Of a stretch of DNA of 64,000 bases, positions 33,506 to 41,238 are shown piece after piece (the stretch's first letter is position 1; each line of letters starts with the position of its first letter). The notes beneath the pieces are model-generated. The model did not search any database and was not told the DNA's origin. It saw only the letters and a list, made by a program, of their open reading frames with translations. The stretch comes from Algoriphagus halophilus (GTDB lineage Bacteria > Bacteroidota > Bacteroidia > Cytophagales > Cyclobacteriaceae). The translations under genes were made by a program, and so were the position numbers. Where the stretch lies: contig NZ_FSRC01000002.1 in NCBI RefSeq assembly GCF_900129785.1, positions 992,001 to 1,056,000 on the forward strand. The letters are read 5' to 3'.

Positions 33506-33962
33506 GATCAGTTAGTTTTTAATGAAAAAAGTAATCGTAATGGATTAGTGGTACTATGCTGGTAAAAAAATCAACCAACCACTAAAATCTTCACTTTGGA
33601 ATCGAAATAAGGTCTTTCCAATTTGATGGGTAGGATCAAATTCAAAAGTGAGCGATGAATTCGTTAAAATGGTTGGTATAGTAGGTAACGATGAAAGGTA
33701 ATGATTGACAAATAAGGTACTTGACAACGAAACTTTCCTGTGGCAATCCTATTGTTTGGCTAATTCAATATCGAGATAATATTATTTTTTTCATAGCGTA
33801 AATCAGGTTAAATGATTCAAAACCAGAATCTTTGTGCGCTAGTAGGCGGGATAACTATGAGAGAGGAATAGAATCTTACAGCTTTTGCAGAAATCAATAA
33901 ACAGTTTTTTTAGATTGGGATTTTCTGGGAGTGAAGCAAGGTGATAGTTGGTAAATTAAAGT
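33506..33962. other. spacer between AtoE-type gene and tandem lipoproteins
   Basis: About 450 bases without a convincing ORF. The final ~90 bases (from about 33880) are nearly identical to 34563-34646, as part of the tandem duplication described below; the rest shows nothing recognisable. Promoters for the two divergent units must lie here. Confidence 0.5.
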
Positions 33963-34469
33963 ATGAAATCTTACCTATACCTCCTTTTTTGTGCTTTACT
34001 ATTCTCATGTACCGATAAAGACGAAGTAGAACCGGACGTTCCAGGTATTGAAAATATTGTGGGGAGCTATACAGGTTCTTTATTCCATAATGTCATTAAG
34101 ATTAATGAAACATTTGATACAACCTATACAGTAAATGGAGTCCGACCCGTTGTGGCTTTTAATGATCAAGAACAGATAGTCACCATACAAATTCTGAATA
34201 CGGGAAGATATGTTTTGCCTGAATTAAAGTATAAAGTCAGAAAAATAGAGAATCTAGAGCCAATGAAAATCGTTGATGTTTATCTGGAGCTACTAAACAC
34301 GAATGAATACCGAATGAAAGCAATCCCCAATCAAATAGACACACCTGTTTTTAGGATTTGGCCCAAAAACAACCTTAATAGAAGGGATTTACTACAATTT
34401 GAAATTTTTCTAAGAAGTCAGGATCCTGATAGCGTGTATAATATTTCAGTTATTGGAGTGAAAAATTAA
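33963..34469 (+). CDS. small lipoprotein, tandem copy 1
   Basis: A 168-residue protein with a signal peptide and lipobox 'ALLFSC' (Cys16), so a lipoprotein; the following 'TDKDEVEPDVPGIENIVGS' is acidic. The mature part opens with a 'GSYTGSLFHNVIKI' strand pattern typical of small beta-rich Bacteroidota lipoproteins and ends 'FLRSQDPDSVYNISVIGVKN'. No named domain. It is paralogous to the next gene, from which it differs mainly between residues 45 and 140. Confidence 0.8.
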   Translation: MKSYLYLLFCALLFSCTDKDEVEPDVPGIENIVGSYTGSLFHNVIKINETFDTTYTVNGVRPVVAFNDQEQIVTIQILNTGRYVLPELKYKVRKIENLEPMKIVDVYLELLNTNEYRMKAIPNQIDTPVFRIWPKNNLNRRDLLQFEIFLRSQDPDSVYNISVIGVKN

Positions 34470-34646
34470 TTGTGCCTCATCAATCCTAATCTGGTTGTAG
34501 TTTGTCCCGACAATGTCGTGGACTACACCTAGAAAAGGATTTTACCAAAAAACCTTCGGTCAGGGCTTTTGCGAAAATCAATAAACAGTTTTCTTAGATT
34601 GGGATTTTCTGGGAGTGAGGCAAGGTGATAGTTGGTAAATTAAAGT

Positions 34647-35162
34647 ATGAAATCTTATCTATGCCTCCTTTTTTGTGCTTTACTATTCTCATGTACCGAT
34701 AAAGATGAAGTAGAACCGGACGTTCCAGGTATTACAAATATCGCGGGTAGCTATACAGGTTCTTTATTCCATGATGTGATCAAGAATACTAACTCATTTG
34801 AAGAGATCGATACCACCTTTCTTGTCCACGATGTCTTAACCATGGTTTCATTTAATAATCAAGAGCAGGTAGTCACGATGAGATTTCAGAATACAGGGAT
34901 CTATACCTTGCCTGAATTAAAATATAGTGTCAGAAAAATAGAGCAACTAGACCTATTGAATATAGTGGAGGTTCATCTGGAACTTCTTACTACAGATGAT
35001 TACAGGAGGAAAGCAAATCCAAGTCAGATTAGTGCTCCAGCTTTTAGGATTTGGCCTAAAAACAGCCTCAATAGATTTGAACAGATAGAATTGAATATTT
35101 TTCTAAGAAGTCAAGATCCCGACAGTGTTTATAATATTTCTGTTATTGGAATGAAAAATTAA
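34647..35162 (+). CDS. small lipoprotein, tandem copy 2
   Basis: A 171-residue paralogue of the preceding gene with the same lipobox and the same C-terminal 'FLRSQDPDSVYNISVIG'. The variable middle has a three-residue insertion ('NSFEEIDTTF' against 'ETFDTTY'). The identical leader and start suggest identical regulation. A hairpin (GGTGTAGT / ACTACACC at 35187-35223) follows and probably ends transcription. Confidence 0.8.
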   Translation: MKSYLCLLFCALLFSCTDKDEVEPDVPGITNIAGSYTGSLFHDVIKNTNSFEEIDTTFLVHDVLTMVSFNNQEQVVTMRFQNTGIYTLPELKYSVRKIEQLDLLNIVEVHLELLTTDDYRRKANPSQISAPAFRIWPKNSLNRFEQIELNIFLRSQDPDSVYNISVIGMKN

Positions 35163-35186
35163 TTGTGCCTCATCTTTCCTAAACTG

Positions 35187-35223
35187 GGTGTAGTCCTCGA
35201 CAGCTGTCTGGAGCAACTACACC
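35187..35223 (+). terminator. hairpin after lipoprotein copy 2
   Basis: 8-base arms GGTGTAGT / ACTACACC enclose a second palindrome GACAGCTGTC. A diverged version follows copy 1 near 34492-34530. No strong T run is present, so termination is uncertain. Confidence 0.5.
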
Positions 35224-35394
35224 GTCATATATTTTCAATTTGCAATTGGATTTTCACAAATAATCTACTTCGATCAATCCCTTTTATCCAGCATAGTTTT
35301 TTGCACATGAATACAAGCTATTCACCTCATTTAGAGGAAAACTACATGATGGTATTACTTAATCGAAAACCAATTCTTAAGAACAAAACGTAAT

Positions 35395-35876
35395 AAGTGT
35401 GGGCGCGTGGGGCTGACGCAGCAGCGGGCCAGCGTTTGGCCTTGTGCGGTTGAAGCTTTGCTGCGTCTTGAACTTTTGGTTCTTTTGCTTCAAGGCAAAA
35501 GAACACTCATCAAACTTTTTATATCTTAGATTAGCTTCCATCTTGCTGGCAAAACGATCATGTCTTCGAAAGAAAATCCCGGGCCAGCGCTGGGGAAACC
35601 TAATCCATTTTACCCAGGGTTGAAACCCTGGGTTATAAAGCTTTGACCCCGCTGGGGTCTGGAATTAGTAAATTGATTTGATATATCAGTAAATAACCAA
35701 ATGCATCAAATGAACGACGAGAGTAGTATATATCGAAGGCTTATTGCAGCAAATCAAGCTACTTTTCAATCCCGATAAACATCGGGATCTTGACACTTAA
35801 TGAAGCCAGACGTATTTATGACACAGCCACTTGAAAAGGTTTACAAAAATCCGGGTGGGATTTTGTTCATCCTTAT
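35395..35876. repeat. repeat-rich spacer with several REP-like palindromes
   Basis: At least four inverted repeats lie here: GTTCTTTTGC/GCAAAAGAAC (35479-35504), ACCCAGGGTT/AACCCTGGGT (35612-35633), GACCCC/GGGGTC (35645-35659) and ATCCCGAT/ATCGGGAT (35769-35788). Elements of these shapes are scattered through Bacteroidota genomes. No gene is supported; a possible ORF at 35163-35393 has no coding character. Confidence 0.7.
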
Positions 35877-36072
35877 CTATTTAGTCTCTGAAGAAATCTG
35901 AAATACCGCCATCATCGGGAAATGATCCGAAAGGGTTTCAGGGGCTCCATGATTAAAAATTTCTACCTGGGAACAGGTTTTGGCAAGTGATGGGCTGGCC
36001 AAAATGTAATCGATCCGAACTCGGTTTTGGATAATGCTTTCGGCGGTTTGATCGTATAATCCAATTTCCTCC
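35877..36072 (-). pseudogene. 3' fragment of an endonuclease/exonuclease/phosphatase family gene
   Basis: On the minus strand an open frame ending at a TAG (35877-35879) reads '...RVRIDYILASPSLAKTC' and then 'FNHGAPETLSDHFPMMAVFQ'. These are the C-terminal motifs of the EEP (exonuclease-endonuclease-phosphatase) fold, with the catalytic Asp-His pair in 'LSDHFP'. Everything upstream is missing: the frame runs straight into the 3' end of the permease gene, and no start or N-terminal catalytic motifs exist. It is therefore a broken gene, cut where the ethanolamine operon now begins. Confidence 0.75.
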
Positions 36073-37386
36073 TTACCCCTTCCTCTGATACCATCTGAAA
36101 CTCACATACCCAAAACCTACCAATCCCCAGAAAATGGCCATTAAAGTCAGGTTATAAATACTCATGGCAACCATGGCGATGATCGCAATCACTAACGCAA
36201 TGGCAGGGAAATAAGGAAAAGCGGGAACATGGAAAGGACGCTCTAAGTCCGCATGGTTTTTCCGCAAGGCAAAAAAGGCAATCATCGATACAATGTATAA
36301 GGTCAAGGCCCCGAAACAGGCGATGGTGATGATTTCACCGGTTTTACCAGTAAGCAATGCCAAGATCCCGATACCCATATTGACAATAAGGGCGTTCACC
36401 GGAGTCTTGGTTTTAGGATGGACTTTCCCTACAATTGGCGTCACATAGCGCTCACGTCCTAGTTCCAGGGTAGATCTTCCTGCAGCCAGAATAATCCCAT
36501 GAAAGGAGGCCACCAATCCAAACAATCCCACTGTAATCAGTAAATGGTAGAGAATATTGCTTTCACCTACAATCTTGGCCAAGGCCAAGGGAAGGGGAGA
36601 GTCGGAGGGCTCCATACTTCCCGGAGGATAGACGATGGCTTCCCATCCTGCCACCCCGATGGAGGAGGTAAAGGTCAGCAAACATAAAATCACTAGGGTC
36701 AGCAAAGCGGAACCGAAACCGATCAGGATATTGCGTTGTGGGTTTTTGGCTTCTTCGGCTACATTGGCCACACCTTCGATTGCTAAGAAAAACCATATTG
36801 CAAATGGAATGGCTGCAAAAGCGCCTCCCCAACCGTTGGGAAGTGCATTTTGGCTCAAGTTCTCAAACTTGAATTCGGTAAAACTCACGCCCGAAAAGAG
36901 TAGAAGTTCGGCTACAGCGATGATGGTAATGATGAGTTCGAAGTAGGCCGCAAACTTCACCCCGGAGATATTGATCAAAGTGAAAATCAAATAGGCAGTG
37001 ATGGCAATGGTGGTGATGCTGATCTCCGGGAAAAACACATTGAAATAGGCTCCGATGGCTGCGGCGATGGCAGGTGGAGCGAAGATAAACTCGATACTTT
37101 GAGCCATTCCGGCCAAGAATCCCCAGTTTTTACCCAGTCCTAATCGGGCATAATCAAAAGCACCTCCGGCTTTGGGAATGGCACAGGCCATCTCCGTGTA
37201 GCTAAAGGTAAAAGTCACATACATGATAATGATAAATAGGGTGGCCACAGCCAATCCCAGGGTGCCTCCTTCCGCCAAACCGAGGTTCCAGCCGAAGTAC
37301 ATTCCCGAAATTACATAACCTACGCCTAGCCCCCAAAGCATAAATGGCCCGAGCGTACGTTTTAATTCAGTTTTTTCCTGATTCAT
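36073..37386 (-). CDS. eat: ethanolamine permease, APC superfamily
   Basis: A 437-residue inner-membrane transporter with about 12 helices. 'ELKRTLGPFMLWGLGVGYVISGMYFGWN' at the start and 'AIPKAGGAFDYARLGLGKNWGFLAG' are typical of the ethanolamine-permease branch of amino acid/polyamine transporters. The assignment is strengthened by the genes upstream in the same operon, EutC and EutB; its start overlaps the end of eutC by 20 bases. Its last codons overlap the frame of the EEP gene remnant. Confidence 0.88.
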   Translation of the reverse strand: MNQEKTELKRTLGPFMLWGLGVGYVISGMYFGWNLGLAEGGTLGLAVATLFIIIMYVTFTFSYTEMACAIPKAGGAFDYARLGLGKNWGFLAGMAQSIEFIFAPPAIAAAIGAYFNVFFPEISITTIAITAYLIFTLINISGVKFAAYFELIITIIAVAELLLFSGVSFTEFKFENLSQNALPNGWGGAFAAIPFAIWFFLAIEGVANVAEEAKNPQRNILIGFGSALLTLVILCLLTFTSSIGVAGWEAIVYPPGSMEPSDSPLPLALAKIVGESNILYHLLITVGLFGLVASFHGIILAAGRSTLELGRERYVTPIVGKVHPKTKTPVNALIVNMGIGILALLTGKTGEIITIACFGALTLYIVSMIAFFALRKNHADLERPFHVPAFPYFPAIALVIAIIAMVAMSIYNLTLMAIFWGLVGFGYVSFRWYQRKG

Positions 37387-38128
37387 TGTTCAATAGATGG
37401 TGGTCAAAAGTATCCTTTAAGTGGACACCGGATAGTTTTAGTCTCAGAGCCTCCGAGGTTAAAAAAGCGAGTTTCTCTGCTGCATAAGCATAAGGCAAAC
37501 CGCCTGCTCTGATATTGGAAATGCAGTTTCGTTTTTCGTCTGTATTTCCTGCTTTTGGGTTGTATGTCAAGTAAATCCCCATGCTATACGGGGAACTCAA
37601 ACCGGGTCTTTCCCCGATCAGAATAATGGCTAGTTTACTGGAAAATAATTCTCCGATTTCATCACTGATGGCTACCCGTCCTTGTTTTACGATGGAGATG
37701 GGGGCCAGTGAGTAGCCTGATAGTTTAGGCAGGAGTTCCTGCAAAAATGGAAGGGCATGCAAGGCAATTGCCTGTGCACTAAGCCCATCAGACAAGATGA
37801 TGGAAAGATCGGATGTAGCCAATTTTAAATTCCGAATGGCTTGTTTGGAATTTTCATCCAATTTTCTGCCCAAATCAGGCCTTTTGATATAGTTTTCACG
37901 GCTTTCGGCTTGGCTTTGCAAAATCAGGCTTTTCAGCTTGAGATCTTGGAGTCCTTCTTCCAGATGAGGGATATCCATTTCGGTCCAAACCGCATCTTTC
38001 GCCAAGGCATGGTCTTTTCGGAATTGGAGCAGCTCATGGGTTTTGAGACTTCCGCCCGTTCTTCCTAAGGCAATTCGGGCATCGGTATAGGCTTTGAGTT
38101 TTTCCCAAGGGTTGGTTTGTTCACTCAT
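37367..38128 (-). CDS. eutC: ethanolamine ammonia-lyase small subunit
   Basis: The 253-residue light chain of the B12-dependent enzyme that splits ethanolamine into acetaldehyde and ammonia. Family marks are 'TDARIALGRTGGSLKT', 'LQFRKDHALAKDAVW', 'RPDLGRKLDE', 'IILSDGLSAQAI', 'LIGERPGLSSPYSMGIYLTYNP' and 'RNCISNIRAGGLPY', where the cobalamin-binding residues lie. It overlaps eutB by 4 bases and the permease by 20 bases, giving tight coupling. Confidence 0.95.
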   Translation of the reverse strand: MSEQTNPWEKLKAYTDARIALGRTGGSLKTHELLQFRKDHALAKDAVWTEMDIPHLEEGLQDLKLKSLILQSQAESRENYIKRPDLGRKLDENSKQAIRNLKLATSDLSIILSDGLSAQAIALHALPFLQELLPKLSGYSLAPISIVKQGRVAISDEIGELFSSKLAIILIGERPGLSSPYSMGIYLTYNPKAGNTDEKRNCISNIRAGGLPYAYAAEKLAFLTSEALRLKLSGVHLKDTFDHHLLNNESGKN

Positions 38129-39492
38129 AGCTCTAGCAATTTATTTCCCTGAACGTCCAAGACTTTTCCGGTAGCGTCTATCAGATTCATTTTAAGCAGC
38201 CACTCGTCAAATTCCGGGGCCCTTTTGAGCCCCAACACCTGTCGGATGTAAAGTTGATCGTGGAAGGAGGTACTTTGGTAATTGAGCATCACATCGTCGG
38301 CACCAGGGATTCCCATGATAAAGTTGCAGCCTGCTACTCCCAGTAAGGTCAGTAGGTTATCCATGTCATCCTGATCTGCATCGATGTGGTTGGTATAACA
38401 GATATCGCAACCCATAGGAAGGCCCATCAGTTTACCACAGAAATGATCTTCCAATCCAGCTCGGATCACTTGTTTTCCATCATACAAGTATTCTGGACCT
38501 ATAAATCCTACTACGGTATTGACCAAAAGGGGCTTGAATTTTCTCGCCACTGCATAGGCCCGAACTTCACAGGTTTGCTGATCGACTCCATGATGAGCAT
38601 TGGCAGAATGTGCACTTCCCTGGCCTGTTTCGAAGTACATGAAATTATCCCCGATGCTTCCTCGATTCAGTTCTTTGCCCGCTTGATAGGCTTCTTCCAA
38701 AGTATCCAAGCTAAAGCCAAAACTGGTATTGGTAGCTTCGGTGCCTCCAATGGACTGAAAAATCAAATCCACAGGCGCTTTTCTTGCGATGAGTTCTAAG
38801 GTGGTGGTCACATGCGAAAGAATACAGGATTGGGTGGGAATTTCGTATTGCAGCCGGAGCTTTTCCAGCATTTCTAATAGTCGTAGGGTAGTCTCTGCAG
38901 AATCCGAAACGGGATTGATTCCGATCACCGCATCGCCTACTCCATAGAGCAATCCGTCGATGGTGCTGGCCATGATTCCTTTGGCATCGTCCGTGGCATG
39001 GTTGGGTTGGAGTCTTGTGGAAAAGTGACCCTTGAGGCCTAAGGTATTTCTGAATTTGCTAATGACTCGGATTTTGGAAGCAGCCAAGATCAGGTCTTGG
39101 TTGGCCATGATTTTACTGACTGCAGCGACCATTTCCGGAGTCAAGCCAGGACTAATCTGAGCGATTTTTTTCCCATCGGTTTGGTAATCCAACAGCCAAT
39201 TTCTAAAATCTCCTATTGTCAGATGGGAGATGGGTTGGAAGGCTTTGTGATCAAAACTATCTTGAACCAATTGTGAAACTGCATCAATTTCGGCCGGGAT
39301 CACTTCTTCGGATAGGAAAAGTTTGATGGGTAATTCGGCCAATACGAGTTTGGCGGCCATGCGTTCCTTTTCGGAGGAAGCTGCCAGACCTGCCAGTTGA
39401 TCCCCTGATTTTTCTGGGGAGGCCTTTGCTAAAACGGTTTTGAGATCGGGAAAAGTATATGAAAAATTGCCGATGGTATGCTGGTAAACCAT
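38125..39492 (-). CDS. eutB: ethanolamine ammonia-lyase large subunit
   Basis: The catalytic heavy chain of ethanolamine ammonia-lyase. Blocks such as 'KSGDQLAGLAASSEKERMAA', 'FSTRLQPNHATDDAKGI', 'GDAVIGINPVSDS', 'FETGQGSAHSANAHHGVDQ', 'FIGPEYLYDGKQVIRAGLED' and 'GLPMGCDICYTNHIDADQDD' are family-typical. I choose the ATG at 39492 because the E. coli protein aligns from about there. The ATG at 39549 would add 19 residues but sits inside an intergenic REP-like repeat. No microcompartment shell, EutA reactivase or aldehyde dehydrogenase genes are adjacent. Confidence 0.94.
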   Translation of the reverse strand: MVYQHTIGNFSYTFPDLKTVLAKASPEKSGDQLAGLAASSEKERMAAKLVLAELPIKLFLSEEVIPAEIDAVSQLVQDSFDHKAFQPISHLTIGDFRNWLLDYQTDGKKIAQISPGLTPEMVAAVSKIMANQDLILAASKIRVISKFRNTLGLKGHFSTRLQPNHATDDAKGIMASTIDGLLYGVGDAVIGINPVSDSAETTLRLLEMLEKLRLQYEIPTQSCILSHVTTTLELIARKAPVDLIFQSIGGTEATNTSFGFSLDTLEEAYQAGKELNRGSIGDNFMYFETGQGSAHSANAHHGVDQQTCEVRAYAVARKFKPLLVNTVVGFIGPEYLYDGKQVIRAGLEDHFCGKLMGLPMGCDICYTNHIDADQDDMDNLLTLLGVAGCNFIMGIPGADDVMLNYQSTSFHDQLYIRQVLGLKRAPEFDEWLLKMNLIDATGKVLDVQGNKLLEL

Positions 39493-39543
39493 GTAATTAA
39501 AATGGGGATTTATTTCAAGTTTTCCAATAATTTTATTTAAGTC

Positions 39544-39652
39544 CGTCATTGCGAGGAGGAGGAACGACGACGCGGCAATCTCGTAAAAATTGGTTCCATT
39601 GTTTTTTAAAACGAGACTGCCACGGCTCTAAAAAAGGAGCCTCGCAGTGACG
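39544..39652. repeat. REP-like palindromic element upstream of eutB
   Basis: Outer arms CGTCATTGCGAGG / CCTCGCAGTGACG (39544-39556 and 39640-39652) with inner pairing parts (GGCAATCTCGT / ACGAGACTGCC, 39574-39584 and 39610-39620) form a long imperfect hairpin. This 'CGTCATTGCGAGG' element is a widespread intergenic repeat in bacteria, including Bacteroidota. Confidence 0.85.
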
Positions 39653-39668
39653 ATATTATTTCAATTTT

Positions 39669-41135
39669 TCACTCCTCCACTTTATAAAACTGAAAACTTC
39701 CTCCCCAGAGCATTCCAACCGGATTTTCGGAAGGCTGGAATTTCACCCGGTCGCCAGTGCTCAAGTCTACAAAATCAGTTTCTGAAGTGGGGGAGAGCAG
39801 GTTTTCGTCGCCATTGTTGGGATCGTAAACAAAGATATTTTTTCCTTGGACGCTCACTTCCACTACATAATTTTCAATTCCATTCAAAGGTCTATCCAAT
39901 TGATAGGATCCGGCAAGATGCTCCAGTTGTTCCTGTGATAAGTCAGCAAGTTCTACCTCGCCTGGATTTCTCAAATTCATATCGTAATAATGAGAAATGC
40001 CCCTCATAATTTCTGACATCAATCGTACCCCACCATCGGCGCTTGTCATTACAATAATGGCATCTCCCTGATCTGCATAGCCCATCATGTCATTGCTGAA
40101 GCCTGCATTTTTTCCACCATGGGCAAAGACAACTTTCCCGTCGCGTTCCCCTAAAGCAGGGCCTAACCCCCAACGGTTTTTGTGCTCGGTAAGCATTTGA
40201 TCTATTAGCTCTTTGGAAAGGACTCCATCAGTTTTACCGGATCGAATGGCTTGGATTTCCAGGTAATACTTGGCCAAATCAGAAGGAGTAGTCCAAAGGC
40301 CGGCCGCAGCTTGTTCCGGGTAATTATGATACAACCCCTCAATTAGTTTTCCATCACTATCATAAGCAGCGCTGAAATTGACTTGGTGATTTTGAGGGAG
40401 GGGTTGGCCGAAAGTACTATGGTTCATTCCTATTGACTCTAATACATTTTCAGCTAAAAACACATCCAAGGGTTGTCCTGAAACATCTTCCACAGCTTTC
40501 TCCATGACGGTATAACCACCTCCTGAGTACCTCCAAATGCTTCCTGGAATGGTATCCACAAAGATCGTCGGGGTATTGCCCTTTCCTTCCAAAACGGTGA
40601 TTATATCAGGGAAAGTGTCAGTTTGGGTATAGCCTGGGAAGCCATGAACGGTCATTCCTGCGGTATGCGTCAACAGTCTTTCAAGTGTTACTTTTTCAGT
40701 TTCGGTGAATTTGTTTTCAGGGACTTGCCAACCTTTGAGATAGGTGTTGATATCTTCATTCAAATCCATTTTTCCTTCCTGCACCAATTTGAGTGCACCC
40801 AAAGCAGCCAGTGGTTTACTGATGGATCCGGCTTGAAAAATGGTTTCAATAGTCACGGAATCTCCGGTTGCAGTATTGGCGATGCCATATCCTTTGGCCC
40901 AATGTAGTTTTCCATCTTTTACTACAGCAATACTCACTCCTGGAACGTGATAGTGTTCCATTCGCTCATAGATATTCATTGTCTGGATGGAATCGCCCTT
41001 GACCACAAAGGGAGAAATCAGGCCATTTTCTATGGCAGCAATTTCATTTTGGATGGGATCAGTTTGAGTTTCTTGATTTCCGCAAGAAAATAAGAGGAAG
41101 CAAAAAAGAGTAATCAGGTAGGATAGACTTTTCAT
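39669..41135 (-). CDS. beta-lactamase-family serine hydrolase, lipoprotein
   Basis: A 488-residue lipoprotein with lipobox 'LLFSC' (Cys about 18). The class C / penicillin-binding fold motifs are present: SxxK in 'FQAGSISKPLAALGAL', the Tyr motif 'YSGGGYTVMEKAVE', and 'HGGKNAGFSND' as the third (KTG-like) motif. A ~100-residue C-terminal beta domain resembles DUF3471-type tails. Such proteins hydrolyse esters, D-amino peptides or amides; the substrate is unknown. The gene stands alone between eut and the eCIS operon. Confidence 0.9.
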   Translation of the reverse strand: MKSLSYLITLFCFLLFSCGNQETQTDPIQNEIAAIENGLISPFVVKGDSIQTMNIYERMEHYHVPGVSIAVVKDGKLHWAKGYGIANTATGDSVTIETIFQAGSISKPLAALGALKLVQEGKMDLNEDINTYLKGWQVPENKFTETEKVTLERLLTHTAGMTVHGFPGYTQTDTFPDIITVLEGKGNTPTIFVDTIPGSIWRYSGGGYTVMEKAVEDVSGQPLDVFLAENVLESIGMNHSTFGQPLPQNHQVNFSAAYDSDGKLIEGLYHNYPEQAAAGLWTTPSDLAKYYLEIQAIRSGKTDGVLSKELIDQMLTEHKNRWGLGPALGERDGKVVFAHGGKNAGFSNDMMGYADQGDAIIVMTSADGGVRLMSEIMRGISHYYDMNLRNPGEVELADLSQEQLEHLAGSYQLDRPLNGIENYVVEVSVQGKNIFVYDPNNGDENLLSPTSETDFVDLSTGDRVKFQPSENPVGMLWGGSFQFYKVEE

Positions 41136-41238
41136 TCTAGTTGGTTTAAAGGATTTAAAAGTTACCTAGATTGAATGAAAGTTCAAATTCCTAAAAGCTG
41201 GTCATAAAGGGTAAATTTAAAAGCAATTGAGAGCAATT

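Larger units (their letters stand above)
33883..35223 (+). repeat. tandem duplication of a lipoprotein gene with its flanks (unit about 684 bp)
   Basis: Two units begin with a nearly identical ~90-base leader ('GAAATCAATAAACAGTTTT', 'TTGGGATTTTCTGGGAGTGA', 'AAGGTGATAGTTGGTAAATT'). Each contains a homologous lipoprotein gene and ends with 'ATTAATTGTGCCTCATC' and a GTAGT/ACTAC hairpin. Starts of the two genes are 684 bases apart. Leaders and first ~35 codons are almost identical while the middles have diverged. Confidence 0.9.

Noticed and set aside
35163..35393. 76-aa ORF after the second lipoprotein
   Set aside because: It starts with GTG right at the lipoprotein stop, runs through the hairpin, and its sequence has no domain or signal; it is probably chance.
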